Of a stretch of DNA of 26,895 nt, positions 1 to 8,722 are shown piece by piece. Source of the DNA: an uncultured Eubacteriales bacterium (lineage in GTDB: Bacteria; Bacillota; Clostridia; Christensenellales; CAG-917); the NCBI GenBank assembly GCA_900547975.1, contig URIX01000019.1:1-26895 (forward strand), given 5' to 3'. The notes below the pieces were generated by a model. That model worked only from the letters and a program-made list of their open reading frames with translations, was not told where the DNA came from and ran no database searches. Each line of letters opens with the position of its first letter. Within the stretch, counting starts at the first letter, position 1. The position numbers and the translations under genes are program-made.

Positions 1-96
1 GACGCCGTGGGTTCCCTCAAATTTATGCAGAGGGGGAACGGCGGTGGGGGAAACACCTGAGGAAAGGGGGAAGTTTTATTTAGAGTACTTGCCCGC
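1..96 (+). repeat. Left copy of a dispersed inverted repeat
   Basis: This segment matches, in inverted orientation, the segment at about 26740-26833 with only a few mismatches and one- or two-base indels. The best-conserved core is the G-rich block at about 29-56. Relative to the right copy there is an extra base near position 22-23, so the short reading frame that crosses the right copy is broken here. It lies downstream of guaA, and no transposase is nearby. It is most likely a dispersed intergenic repeat; the type is unknown. Confidence 0.75.
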
Positions 97-130
97 TCAT
101 TTTGCGTGTTTTGCACTCGGCGCAATTATA

Positions 131-1654
131 TTATTCCCATTCGATAGTCGCCGGTGGTTTCCCCGTCACATCATAGCAAACGCGGCTTATACCTTTCACT
201 TCGTTGACAATGCGCGACGCCATTTTTGTGAGCAAGTCGTAGGGCAGGCGAGTGTATTCCGCCGTCATAAAGTCGGACGTGGTGACCGCTCTTATCACGA
301 CGACGTAGCCGTAGTTGCGGTAGTCGCCGATTACGCCGACGGATTTCGTGTCGGTGATGACTGCAAAATACTGGTCGGATTTGATTCCGCTTGCAGCGAT
401 TTCTTCACGCACGATTGCGTCCGCGTCGCGCAAGACGTCGAGTTTCTCTTTGGTTATTTCGCCGATAGTGCGGATTGAAAGTCCCGGGCCGGGGAAGGGC
501 TGACGATTGACGAGATAGTCGGGCAAACCGAGTTTTTTGCCGATTATGCGCACTTCGTCTTTGAAAAGCCCGCGCAAGGGTTCGACAAGACCGACAAAAG
601 GCATATCTTTGGGCAATCCGCCTACGTTGTGGTGGCTCTTGATGTTTGCCGAATTGTTTGCGCCCGATTCGATGACGTCGGGATAAATCGTGCCTTGCGC
701 AAGGAAGTCGTATCCCTTTTGCGCATTTGCGACTTCCGCAAACGTCTTGACAAATTCCTCGCCGATAATCTTTCTTTTGCGTTCTGGGTCGGTTACGCCC
801 GCGATTTCGGAAAGGAATTTCTCGCTTGCGTCCACAACTTCGAGTTTGAGGGGAAGGGGCGCAAACGCTTCTTTGATTTGTTTGGTTTCGTCCTTGCGCA
901 TAAAGCCGTGGTCGACGTACACGCACAGAAGTTGGTCGGGAATGGCTTTGCTTATGAGAGCCGCCACGACCGAACTGTCAACGCCGCCCGAAAGGCCGAG
1001 AAGAACTTTTCTGTCGCCGACCTTTTCGCGTATGAGTTTGATTTGGGTGTCGATATAGTCGTCAAGCGAGTAGTCGCGCTTTGCGCCGCACACGTTTATG
1101 ACGAAGTTTTCAAGCACCTTGTTTCCGTTGAGCGAACGCTCTACTTCGGGGTGGAATTGCACGCCGTAAATATGCTTTTGCTCGTTTGCGATTGCCGCGC
1201 ACGGACAATCCGACGTGGTTGCCACAACCTTGAATCCGTCGGGAACTTGCGCAACGTAGTCGGTGTGGCTCATAAGCATTTCTTCTTCGCCCGAAAGGCC
1301 GTCAAAAATCGCGCAGTCGCCGATGAAAACTTTCGTTTGACCATACTCGCGCACCATGCCTTCCTTTACGACGCCGCCGAAAGAGTGGGCGATGTACTGC
1401 ATACCGTAGCATATGCCCAAAACGGGCACGCCCAGATCGAATACGGCTTTCGAGCAACGCGGCGAATTTTCGAGATAAACGCTGTTAGGTCCGCCCGTAA
1501 AGATTATGCCGATAGGGTCGATTTCTTTGAGTTTTTCCTCTGAAATGCAAGACGGCTCGACGACGGAATACACGTTCATTCTGCGCACCGAGCGCGCGAT
1601 GAGTTCCTTGTATTGTCCGCCGAAATCCAGAACGAGAATGGTTTGGTTTTTCAT
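131..1654 (-). CDS. guaA: GMP synthase (glutamine-hydrolysing)
   Basis: This enzyme converts XMP to GMP in the cytosol using ATP and glutamine, the last step of de novo GMP synthesis. The 507-residue product is the usual length. The class I glutamine amidotransferase domain is N-terminal, with nucleophile Cys82 in GICYGMQ and the His168/Glu170 pair in QFHPE. The ATP-pyrophosphatase domain follows, with PP-loop SGGVDSS at 222-228. The protein ends with the family-typical KPPATIEWE. The frame is open 36 codons further upstream, but the ATG at 1654 has an AGGAGA SD, and the amidotransferase fold starts straight after it. A TATAAT-like -10 lies at 1718-1723, but its -35 is poor. A terminator separates it from pyrG, so it is probably transcribed separately. 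I see no clear terminator after its stop and no purine-riboswitch core upstream. Confidence 0.97.
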   Translation of the reverse strand: MKNQTILVLDFGGQYKELIARSVRRMNVYSVVEPSCISEEKLKEIDPIGIIFTGGPNSVYLENSPRCSKAVFDLGVPVLGICYGMQYIAHSFGGVVKEGMVREYGQTKVFIGDCAIFDGLSGEEEMLMSHTDYVAQVPDGFKVVATTSDCPCAAIANEQKHIYGVQFHPEVERSLNGNKVLENFVINVCGAKRDYSLDDYIDTQIKLIREKVGDRKVLLGLSGGVDSSVVAALISKAIPDQLLCVYVDHGFMRKDETKQIKEAFAPLPLKLEVVDASEKFLSEIAGVTDPERKRKIIGEEFVKTFAEVANAQKGYDFLAQGTIYPDVIESGANNSANIKSHHNVGGLPKDMPFVGLVEPLRGLFKDEVRIIGKKLGLPDYLVNRQPFPGPGLSIRTIGEITKEKLDVLRDADAIVREEIAASGIKSDQYFAVITDTKSVGVIGDYRNYGYVVVIRAVTTSDFMTAEYTRLPYDLLTKMASRIVNEVKGISRVCYDVTGKPPATIEWE

Positions 1655-1854
1655 ATGTTCTCCTACAAAGGTTAATTCGATATGTATATACAAAAGTTTT
1701 GCTGACGTATATAAAAGATTATATCTAATTCTTTGCCCAAAGAAAAGCGGATTGCCAAACAAAATGGAATTAATAAAAAATAAATGTCGTGCGGATTTGT
1801 CGACCGAAACGAACGACGATTTGCCAAATATGACACAATCGACGGTTTATATCG

Positions 1855-1877
1855 AAAAAAGAGCGTGATAAACGCTC
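1855..1877 (-). terminator. Rho-independent terminator of pyrG
   Basis: A 6-bp GAGCGT/ACGCTC stem with a 5-nt loop is followed on the minus strand by a run of six T. It lies about 30 bp after the pyrG stop. A run of T on the other side makes it potentially bidirectional. Confidence 0.85.
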
Positions 1878-1905
1878 TTTTTTGTCAATATCGTATCGTT
1901 TTGAA

Positions 1906-3501
1906 TTAATGCTTTTGTTCTTTTGCTGCTTTGACGAACGCGGCAAAAATCGGGTTTGCAACTTCGGGACGAGAGGTAAATTCTGGGTGGAACTGTACGC
2001 CCACGAAGAAGGGGTGGTCTTTGACTTCCACGGTTTCGACGATGTGTCCGTCGGGGGACGTGCCGCTTATCACCAGACCGCCTTTTTCAAAATCGGCAAG
2101 GTAGTCCGAATTGAACTCGTATCTGTGGCGGTGGCGTTCTTCGATGACGTCCTGATTTGCATACGCTTCTTTGATTTTCGTGCCGTCTTTGAGGGCGCAG
2201 GGGTATGCGCCGAGTCGCATAGTGCCGCCGATTTTTTTGCCTTTCTTGTCGGGAAGTATGTCGATGACGTGGCTGCCGCTTTCTGAAAATTCGCCGCTTG
2301 TCGCGTCCTTGATTCCGAGTACGTCGCGAGCGTATTCTATGACGGTGACTTGCATACCGAGGCAAATTCCGAGATAGGGGATTTTGTTTTCGCGCGCGTA
2401 CTTGCAAGCGCAAATCATACCCTCGACGCCTCGCGTGCCGAATCCTCCCGGGATTATGATTCCGTCCGCGTCTTTGAGTTTTTCGGCAACGTTTTTGTCC
2501 GTGAGCGTTTCGCTGTCAATCCATTTGAGGTCTATGCCCGTTTTGTTCGCGCCGCCAGCGTGCTTGATTGCTTCGACGAGCGAAATGTACGAGTCGCGCA
2601 ATGAAACGTATTTACCCACGATTGCTATTTTCGTTTTGACGGACGTGATTTTGAGGTCGGCGACTTTCTCTTTCCACTCGGTGAGGTCGCACTTGTTTTT
2701 GAGCGAGAGAGCCTTGCTTATCGCCTTGTAAAGTCCGTTGCGATTGAGCATTGCGGGGGCGTCGTAAAGGCATTTTACGGTTGTGCTCGGCACGACGGCT
2801 TGTTCGTCGATAGAGCAGAAAAGCGAAATCTTTTTGATGATTTCTTCGGGCGGTTTTTTGTCCGAGCGCGCCACGACTACGTCGGGGAATATGCCGAAGC
2901 GTTGCAGTTCGCGCACGGAATGTTGCACGGGTTTTGACTTAAATTCGTCCGAGCAAGCCATATAAAGAAGCAGACAGACGTGTACGAACGCGCAGTTTTC
3001 TCTGCCTACGTCGAGGCTGAACTGGCGCAAGGCTTCGAGGTAGGGTTGGCTTTCGATGTCGCCCACCGTTCCGCCTATCTCGGTGATGAGAATGTCCGCG
3101 CCCGTCTCGTTTGCGGTGTCGAGAATGTGCTGCTTTATTTCGTTGGTGACGTGCGGAATGATTTGCACGGTTTTGCCGCCGTACTCGCCGTTTCTTTCCT
3201 TGTTGAGAACGATTTGGTACACTTTGCCGCTCGTGAGGGTGGAACTCTTGGTGAGGTTCTCGTTTATAAACCTTTCGTAGTGTCCGAGGTCGAGGTCGGT
3301 TTCCGCGCCGTCGCGGGTTACGAACACCTCGCCGTGCTGGGTGGGGTTAAGCGTACCGGGGTCGATGTTCATATAGGGGTCGAATTTTTCGATATACACG
3401 CTGTATCCCGCCGACTTCAAAAGTCTGCCGAGCGACGCTGCGACGATACCTTTGCCGAGTCCCGAAACGACTCCGCCCGTTACGAAAATGTACTTGCTCA
3501 T
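1906..3501 (-). CDS. pyrG: CTP synthase
   Basis: This enzyme aminates UTP to CTP in the cytosol using ATP and glutamine. The product has 531 residues, close to the usual 535. The N-terminal synthase domain opens with the P-loop GGVVSGLGKGI and runs to about residue 270. The C-terminal glutaminase domain has nucleophile Cys380 in LGICLGMQ and His505/Glu507 in QFHPEF. The motif around residues 175-196 is slightly divergent (LLLY where LVPY is usual), but the following PVQHSVREL is intact. The ATG at 3501 has a GGAGG SD. It has its own sigma-A promoter (3736-3763) and terminator. Its leader of about 225 nt contains a terminator-like hairpin just before the gene, which suggests attenuation (inference). 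Confidence 0.97.
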   Translation of the reverse strand: MSKYIFVTGGVVSGLGKGIVAASLGRLLKSAGYSVYIEKFDPYMNIDPGTLNPTQHGEVFVTRDGAETDLDLGHYERFINENLTKSSTLTSGKVYQIVLNKERNGEYGGKTVQIIPHVTNEIKQHILDTANETGADILITEIGGTVGDIESQPYLEALRQFSLDVGRENCAFVHVCLLLYMACSDEFKSKPVQHSVRELQRFGIFPDVVVARSDKKPPEEIIKKISLFCSIDEQAVVPSTTVKCLYDAPAMLNRNGLYKAISKALSLKNKCDLTEWKEKVADLKITSVKTKIAIVGKYVSLRDSYISLVEAIKHAGGANKTGIDLKWIDSETLTDKNVAEKLKDADGIIIPGGFGTRGVEGMICACKYARENKIPYLGICLGMQVTVIEYARDVLGIKDATSGEFSESGSHVIDILPDKKGKKIGGTMRLGAYPCALKDGTKIKEAYANQDVIEERHRHRYEFNSDYLADFEKGGLVISGTSPDGHIVETVEVKDHPFFVGVQFHPEFTSRPEVANPIFAAFVKAAKEQKH

Positions 3502-3571
3502 ATGTGTGCCTCCGTGTGAATATTTGTGCTTTTGTGTGCGATTTTGCGTTTTTTAAGGTTGTTTTTGCCTC

Positions 3572-3636
3572 AAAAAAACAAAAAAAAGGCGTTTTTTTTT
3601 AGCAACTTTCGTTTGCCAAAAAGAAAAACGCCTTTT
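3572..3636 (-). terminator. Terminator-like hairpin in the pyrG leader
   Basis: On the minus strand AAAAGGCG (3629-3636) can pair with CGCCTTTT (3584-3591), extended by facing T- and A-runs, and a long T-rich tract follows at 3572-3586. It lies between the pyrG promoter and start codon, so it must be read through or avoided for pyrG to be expressed. The heptamer GGCGTTT of the 5' arm recurs upstream in the leader (3702-3708) and could compete for the 3' arm. A regulatory role is inference. Confidence 0.6.
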
Positions 3637-3735
3637 CAGGTCCTTTTTTATTCGTTTCCCGTCCTTTGAAAAAGCCTCGATTTCTGCCGAGCGACGATTT
3701 GAAACGCCGTCCGCTTTTTTCAAAAAACAGTTGTA

Positions 3736-3763
3736 ATAATATCATATTTTCGTCGTATGTCAA
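3736..3763 (-). promoter_or_regulatory. pyrG promoter (sigma-A)
   Basis: TTGACA (3758-3763) is followed by a 16-bp spacer and TATTAT (3736-3741) on the minus strand. The predicted start near 3729 gives a leader of about 225 nt. The start region does not show the GGGC-type initial sequence used for reiterative-transcription control of pyrG in Bacillus. Confidence 0.75.
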
Positions 3764-3822
3764 CGACTTTTTCGCAACTTTTTTCAAAAAAATTTCGCCG
3801 TATATTTTTATATGTATACGCG

Positions 3823-3881
3823 TGCGGTTTATGTTTTTACAATATTGTGAAAATTATAACAAAAACAGAATATAAACCGCA
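3823..3881. repeat. Long inverted repeat between divergent pyrG and bmp promoters
   Basis: The 10-bp arms TGCGGTTTAT (3823-3832) and ATAAACCGCA (3872-3881) are perfect complements. Inside them GTTTTT and AAAAAC pair again, and ACAATATTGT is a small palindrome. The element ends 9 bp before the bmp -35. It could be an operator or a cruciform; no binding protein is evident. Confidence 0.6.
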
Positions 3882-3890
3882 TTTGAGGTA

Positions 3891-3919
3891 TTGACACGCG
3901 TTTTACGAAAATGTATAAT
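3891..3919 (+). promoter_or_regulatory. Promoter of the BMP lipoprotein gene (sigma-A)
   Basis: Perfect consensus: TTGACA (3891-3896), 17-bp spacer, TATAAT (3914-3919). A short leader and an AAAGGAG SD precede the ATG at 3956. This predicts strong expression, as expected for an abundant binding protein. Confidence 0.88.
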
Positions 3920-3955
3920 TTAATCATCCTAAAAAAATCATAAAGGAGAAAATTT

Positions 3956-5089
3956 ATGAAAAAACTTGTAGCATTCATACTTTGTATGGCACTCGTTATC
4001 ACTTGCGTCGCTTGCTTCGCGGCTTGCAACCCCAAAGAAGATGATGATTTTTCAGTTAAGCAATACGACTATGATGCAATCAGCGATACTTGCACATCTG
4101 CGGACGGCAAGTACGAAGTTGCATTCGTCACCGACGTCGGACAACTTAAAGATAAATCCTTCAACCAAGGAACTTGGGAAGGACTCAAGAGATATGCTTA
4201 CGAGAACAGCAAAACCTATAAGTATTATCAACCTGCAAACGGTGACCAAGCCACCGACGCAGACAGATTCAATGCTATGAAAGCAGCTGTTGACAACGGT
4301 GCACAAATCGTTGTGTGCGCAGGTTTCTTGCAAGAAACGGCTCTCAAACAAGCAGCAAGCACGTATCCCGACACCAAATTCGTCTTCATCGACGGTTATC
4401 CGATCGGTTATGATAACGTTGCACCTATCAGCTACCAAGAAGAACAATCCGGTTATCTTGCAGGCTATGCAGCGGTTATGGAAGGCTACACCAAACTCGG
4501 TTTCGCAGGCGGTGGCGGCGGTGCTAACCCCGCGTGCTGCAGATTCGGGTACGGCTTCTTGCAAGGTGCAGACGCAGCGGCAGCAGTCAAAAACGTTGAC
4601 GTTACCGTAAAATATAGCTGGTTGTACGGCGGCGCATTCGGTCCTTCCACCGAGTTGCAAACGATGCTCAGCGGTTGGTATTCCACCGGCACGGAAGTTA
4701 TCTTCTGCTGTGGCGGTACGATGTGCAAATCTGCGTTTGCGGCAGCATCTGCAAACCAAGGCAAAGTCATAGGCGTTGACGTTGACCAATCCGCAGAATC
4801 TTCCACCGTTATTACTTCTGCAATGAAAGGTCTTCGCGAATCCGTTATGATCGCACTCGGCAAGTTCTACGAAGGTAAGTTTAGCGATCTCGCAGGTGTG
4901 TCCACCGTTCTCGGCGCAGCGGACGATGCAGTCGGTCTTCCCACCGCAACGTGGTCTATGAAGAACTTCACGCTCAAAGATTACACTGAACTCTTTGAAA
5001 AGATGAAGAAAGGCGAAATCGCCGTTGACAACAATGCCGATAACTACAACAAAGCGTATACACACGTTACCGTTGAAGAAATCAAGTAA
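3956..5089 (+). CDS. BMP-family nucleoside-binding lipoprotein of an ABC importer
   Basis: This is the substrate-binding component of the importer encoded just downstream. It is expected to be lipid-anchored on the outer face of the membrane and to deliver nucleosides. The 377-residue product has a lipoprotein signal peptide with likely lipidated Cys24 (FAAC), followed by a short acidic linker. The BMP/PnrA-like domain (PF02608 type) starts near residue 54 with YEVAFVTDVGQLKDKSFNQG, and it shows further family features in VVCAGF and in the EQSGYLAGYAA region. It has its own strong promoter and a terminator before the ATPase gene, so it can be made in excess over the transporter. Codons look more biased (frequent GCA, AAC, GGT) than in neighbours, consistent with high expression. 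Related proteins bind purine nucleosides; the exact ligand here is not shown. Confidence 0.92.
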   Translation: MKKLVAFILCMALVITCVACFAACNPKEDDDFSVKQYDYDAISDTCTSADGKYEVAFVTDVGQLKDKSFNQGTWEGLKRYAYENSKTYKYYQPANGDQATDADRFNAMKAAVDNGAQIVVCAGFLQETALKQAASTYPDTKFVFIDGYPIGYDNVAPISYQEEQSGYLAGYAAVMEGYTKLGFAGGGGGANPACCRFGYGFLQGADAAAAVKNVDVTVKYSWLYGGAFGPSTELQTMLSGWYSTGTEVIFCCGGTMCKSAFAAASANQGKVIGVDVDQSAESSTVITSAMKGLRESVMIALGKFYEGKFSDLAGVSTVLGAADDAVGLPTATWSMKNFTLKDYTELFEKMKKGEIAVDNNADNYNKAYTHVTVEEIK

Positions 5090-5110
5090 TTGTTAAAAAC
5101 AACATAAAAA

Positions 5111-5134
5111 AGAAGGCGAAAGCCTTCTTTTTTT
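5111..5134 (+). terminator. Rho-independent terminator after the BMP gene
   Basis: AGAAGGC and GCCTTCT form a 7-bp stem around a GAAA loop (5111-5128), followed by a T-run. It lies 21 bp after the stop and separates the binding protein from the ATPase-permease operon. Confidence 0.9.
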
Positions 5135-5186
5135 ATGCTCTTTTTTCAAAAAATGCAAATGCGGGCAAAAAGATTTTTTATCGCTC

Positions 5187-5215
5187 TTGATATTGATAAA
5201 TATATATAGTATAAT
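5187..5215 (+). promoter_or_regulatory. Promoter of the ABC transporter operon (sigma-A)
   Basis: TTGATA (5187-5192), 17-bp spacer, TATAAT (5210-5215). The leader of about 100 nt shows no riboswitch that I recognise and ends in an AGAAGGA SD. Confidence 0.8.
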
Positions 5216-5319
5216 TTTTCTATACATTTTATAAAAGAATAGCCCGAACAAACAAGACTTTTGATTTTTGCTTTTTTGAAACAGCGTTCGAGAGGGGGAT
5301 TCTTTGTAAGAAGGAAATT

Positions 5320-7323
5320 ATGGCAAAACGAAAAAACGACACCGAAAACACGTCAGTCATTCAGAATGATGCGATAACCGAAGTGGAAGATGCAAGCCCC
5401 TCAAGAGAGCAGGCAACCGACGTTTCGGAAACCATACAAACTGAATTTGCGGACAATTCGAGCGCGCAAGACGATTTCGTCATCGAAATGCGCCACATCA
5501 CGAAAGAATTTCCGGGCATCATCGCAAACGACGACATCACATTGCAACTCAAACGCGGCGAAATCCACGCGCTTTTGGGTGAAAACGGCGCGGGCAAATC
5601 TACGCTTATGTCCGTTCTTTTCGGATTGTATCAACCCGAAAAGGGCGAGATTTTGAAAGACGGCAAAGTCGTCAAAATCAACAGCCCGAACGATGCAACC
5701 GCTCTGGGCATAGGAATGGTGCACCAACACTTCAAACTCGTCGAGGTGTTCAGCGTCCTCGACAACATCATTTTGGGCGCGGAACCGAACAAGGCAGGAT
5801 TTCTCACAAAGAAAGAAGCGCGCACGAAGGTTGTTGAGTTGAGCGAGAAGTACGGGCTTAAAATCGACCCCGACGCAATCATCGAGGACATCACCGTCGG
5901 TATGCAACAGCGCACCGAAATTTTGAAAATGCTTTACCGCGACAACGAGATTCTCATTTTCGACGAACCGACCGCGGTTTTGACCCCTCAGGAAATAGAC
6001 GAACTTATGCAGATTATGCGCAATCTCGCCGCCGAGGGAAAATCCATTCTTTTCATCACTCACAAACTCAACGAAATTATGGCGGTTGCCGACCGTTGCA
6101 CCGTTTTGCGTAAGGGTAAATATATTGCAACCGTAAATACAAAAGACACGACAAAAGAAGAGCTTTCGACCATGATGGTCGGACGTCCTGTACAGTTGCA
6201 AGTGAACAAAGACGACGCAACCCCGACAGACGAAATCCTCAGAGTTGAGAATTTGTGCGTCGAAGGCAGAGCACACAAGAAACTTGCGGTCAAAGACGTT
6301 TCTTTCACCGTACACGCGGGAGAAATCGTTTGTATCGCGGGTATCGACGGAAACGGACAAACCGAACTCGTATACGGACTTACGGGGCTTGAAAAACTCG
6401 CACCCAACGTCGAAGAAACGGCGGAGAGAAAAATAGACATTCCCGTTTGGACAAAACTCAAAGACGTCGAAAAACCCGAAAGAGCAAAACTCTTTTTCAA
6501 ACAAGTCGGCGAATTTATCAAATATTTCTTCGTCAAACTCGGCTTCAAGATTTGGGACGGACTGAAAAAGTTCGGCGAAGGCATTGCGTCCAAATGCGTT
6601 GCGCTCCGAAATAAACTTGTCTTCGTATTCGACAAGAAAAAGAGAGAGAGTATCGACGTAAACGCGGATGTCAAGGGCAGAGTTTATTTCTGCGGACAAG
6701 ATATAACGAAAGCTTCGGTTGGCAAAAGAAATCACTCGGGTATAAGTCATATTCCCGAAGACAGACACAAACACGGTCTTGTTCTCGATTATACGCTCGA
6801 ACAAAATATGGTTCTTCAACGTTACAAAGAGAAAGACTTCCAAAAAGCAGGATTCATCAGATTCAAACAAGTTCGCAACTATGCGAATTCTCTAATTGAA
6901 CAATACGACGTAAGAAGCGGACAAGGCGCAATAACTACGGCTCGCAGTATGTCGGGCGGAAACCAACAAAAAGCAATCGTCGCAAGAGAACTCGACAGGC
7001 CGCACAAATTACTTATCGCCGTTCAGCCCACGAGAGGCTTGGACGTCGGCGCAATCGAGTATATCCATTCGCAAATCGTCAAAGACAGAGATAACGGCGC
7101 GGGCGTGCTTCTCGTTTCGTTGGAACTCGACGAAGTTATGAACCTCAGCGACAGAATTTTGGTTATGTACGAGGGCGAAATCGTCGGCGAACTCGACCCC
7201 AAGAAGACAACCGTGCAAGAACTCGGCTTGTATATGGCGGGTGCAAAGAGGCAGAACTTTGCCGAAACAAATGAACTCGAAAACGAGGAAGATAGAACGG
7301 AGGAAAGAACCGATGAAAACTAA
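5320..7323 (+). CDS. Nucleoside ABC importer ATPase, double NBD with insertion
   Basis: This is the cytoplasmic energising subunit of the nucleoside importer, with two ABC domains in one chain. The first has Walker A GENGAGKST (87-95), a signature-like TVGMQQR near 192-198 and Walker B ILIFDEP (211-217). The second has the degenerate Walker A of this family (GIDGNGQTEL, 341-350), signature MSGGNQQK (544-551) and a Walker B region at 564-575. At 667 residues it is about 150 longer than usual relatives of about 510. The excess is an acidic N-terminal tail of about 52 residues, an insertion of about 95 residues (about 358-452) after the second Walker A, and an acidic C-terminal tail. The insertion holds an amphipathic, aromatic-rich stretch at 391-418. 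It overlaps the first permease gene by 11 bp. Confidence 0.93.
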   Translation: MAKRKNDTENTSVIQNDAITEVEDASPSREQATDVSETIQTEFADNSSAQDDFVIEMRHITKEFPGIIANDDITLQLKRGEIHALLGENGAGKSTLMSVLFGLYQPEKGEILKDGKVVKINSPNDATALGIGMVHQHFKLVEVFSVLDNIILGAEPNKAGFLTKKEARTKVVELSEKYGLKIDPDAIIEDITVGMQQRTEILKMLYRDNEILIFDEPTAVLTPQEIDELMQIMRNLAAEGKSILFITHKLNEIMAVADRCTVLRKGKYIATVNTKDTTKEELSTMMVGRPVQLQVNKDDATPTDEILRVENLCVEGRAHKKLAVKDVSFTVHAGEIVCIAGIDGNGQTELVYGLTGLEKLAPNVEETAERKIDIPVWTKLKDVEKPERAKLFFKQVGEFIKYFFVKLGFKIWDGLKKFGEGIASKCVALRNKLVFVFDKKKRESIDVNADVKGRVYFCGQDITKASVGKRNHSGISHIPEDRHKHGLVLDYTLEQNMVLQRYKEKDFQKAGFIRFKQVRNYANSLIEQYDVRSGQGAITTARSMSGGNQQKAIVARELDRPHKLLIAVQPTRGLDVGAIEYIHSQIVKDRDNGAGVLLVSLELDEVMNLSDRILVMYEGEIVGELDPKKTTVQELGLYMAGAKRQNFAETNELENEEDRTEERTDEN

Positions 7324-8722
7324 TAAAGCAATAGAATGGTTTCGCTCGGTTTTCAAAGGGACAGACCAAGAACCTGCAAAATTGTTAACCGCAATGAAGA
7401 AAAATTCGGTTTCTTCCGTATTGTCTTCGATAATTTCAATTTTAATCGGTATGATTGTGGGAAGCATAGTCATTTTGATTATCTCTCTTGCAACCGACAA
7501 TTTACCGATTTCGCAAGCCGGCGACGCAATCAAACTGGTGTTTTTCGGCTTGTTTTCCACAACGCGTGACGCAAACGGCGTGCTTCAATTAGGATTCAAT
7601 CCCGTCAACTTCGGCGATATGTTGTTCAGAGCCACGCCGCTTATTATGACGGGTCTTTCCGTTGCTATTGCGTTTAAGACCGGTTTGTTCAATATCGGCG
7701 CACCCGGACAATACTTGCTGTCGACGTATGTGACGCTGTCCATTGCTTTGTCTATACCGACGACGGTTTGCCCGGCGTGGATAGTTTGGATAGTGGCATT
7801 TATCGGCGGTATGGCGGCAGGTTTCGTGTGGGGCGCGATTCCCGGATTGCTTAAATCTTTGTTGAACATCAACGAAGTTATCACTTGTATTATGACCAAC
7901 TGGATCGCCGCCAACTTGGTGACGTGGTTGTTTGATATCAGCAATTTGAAAAACGCGAACGAAGCGGGCAAAATCGGTTATATTATGCCTACTTCAAAAA
8001 ACGGCGTTGTCACACCGAAACTCGGTTTGGACAAATTGTTCCCCGGTTCGCAAGTCGATATGGGTATTTTGATTGCAATTCTTATTGCGGTTATAGTGTA
8101 CATCGTTTTGACCAAAACGACGTTCGGTTATGAATTGAAAGCGTGCGGCGCAAACAGACACGCAGCAAAATACGCAGGTATAAAAGACAAACGCAACATC
8201 GTATTGTCGATGGCAATCGCAGGATCGCTCGCAGGCGGTGCGGCGGCATTGTATTGGTTGTCAGGTCATACCGAGTTTTATTGGAATACGTCCCAAACGC
8301 TTCCGGCGGTAGGCTTTAACGGAATACCCGTTTCGTTGCTTGCGGCAAATAACCCGATTGGCGTGATAATTACGGGTATCTTTATGTCGATGCTCAATAT
8401 TTCGGGTATACAAATCAGAAACCTTACAGGTTACAACGAGTACGTCACGGATATTATTATCGCAATAATCGTATACCTCAGTTCGTTCTCTTTGATTATA
8501 AAAACGTGGATTACGGGCGGAAGACGTAAAAATACGAAAAAGGTCGAGCCGAGCATAGTGCTTAAAGACAACGCAAATCCTGTCGAAGTTGATTTTGCAT
8601 CTTCCAAAGATACGAAGACGGAAAACGAAGAAGTTCCGTACGACAGTTTGCAAGGCTCGTCGGTTGCGGATTATCCCCAAAACGACGAGACACCCGAAGA
8701 TGAAACGAAGGAGGAAAACTAA
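7313..8722 (+). CDS. Nucleoside ABC importer permease, first subunit
   Basis: Membrane subunit of the BMP/nucleoside importer (BPD_transp_2 type, YufP/NupP-like). The 469-residue product has a cytoplasmic N-terminus, then about ten hydrophobic segments. The motif-rich section FKTGLFNIGAPGQYLLSTY is typical of this permease family, as is GYELKACGANRHAAKYAGI in a cytoplasmic loop. The start at 7313 has a GGAGG SD and overlaps the ATPase by 11 bp; the frame is open 24 codons further upstream inside the ATPase gene. After the last membrane segment there is an unusual hydrophilic, acidic tail of about 70 residues. The stop overlaps the next start by one base (TAATG), so translation is coupled. Confidence 0.93.
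   Translation: MKTNKAIEWFRSVFKGTDQEPAKLLTAMKKNSVSSVLSSIISILIGMIVGSIVILIISLATDNLPISQAGDAIKLVFFGLFSTTRDANGVLQLGFNPVNFGDMLFRATPLIMTGLSVAIAFKTGLFNIGAPGQYLLSTYVTLSIALSIPTTVCPAWIVWIVAFIGGMAAGFVWGAIPGLLKSLLNINEVITCIMTNWIAANLVTWLFDISNLKNANEAGKIGYIMPTSKNGVVTPKLGLDKLFPGSQVDMGILIAILIAVIVYIVLTKTTFGYELKACGANRHAAKYAGIKDKRNIVLSMAIAGSLAGGAAALYWLSGHTEFYWNTSQTLPAVGFNGIPVSLLAANNPIGVIITGIFMSMLNISGIQIRNLTGYNEYVTDIIIAIIVYLSSFSLIIKTWITGGRRKNTKKVEPSIVLKDNANPVEVDFASSKDTKTENEEVPYDSLQGSSVADYPQNDETPEDETKEEN

Noticed and set aside
1655..1854. Purine riboswitch upstream of guaA
   Set aside because: The conserved loop sequences of guanine/adenine riboswitches are not present; only a small TATATAC/GTATATA inverted repeat is seen.
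4052..5065. 337-codon frame antisense to the BMP lipoprotein gene
   Set aside because: The plus-strand gene has promoter, SD, signal peptide and family motifs; the antisense product shows none.
5401..6870. 489-codon frame antisense to the importer ATPase
   Set aside because: It is a mirror of the real gene's codon pattern, with no SD, no family motif and a complete conserved gene on the other strand.
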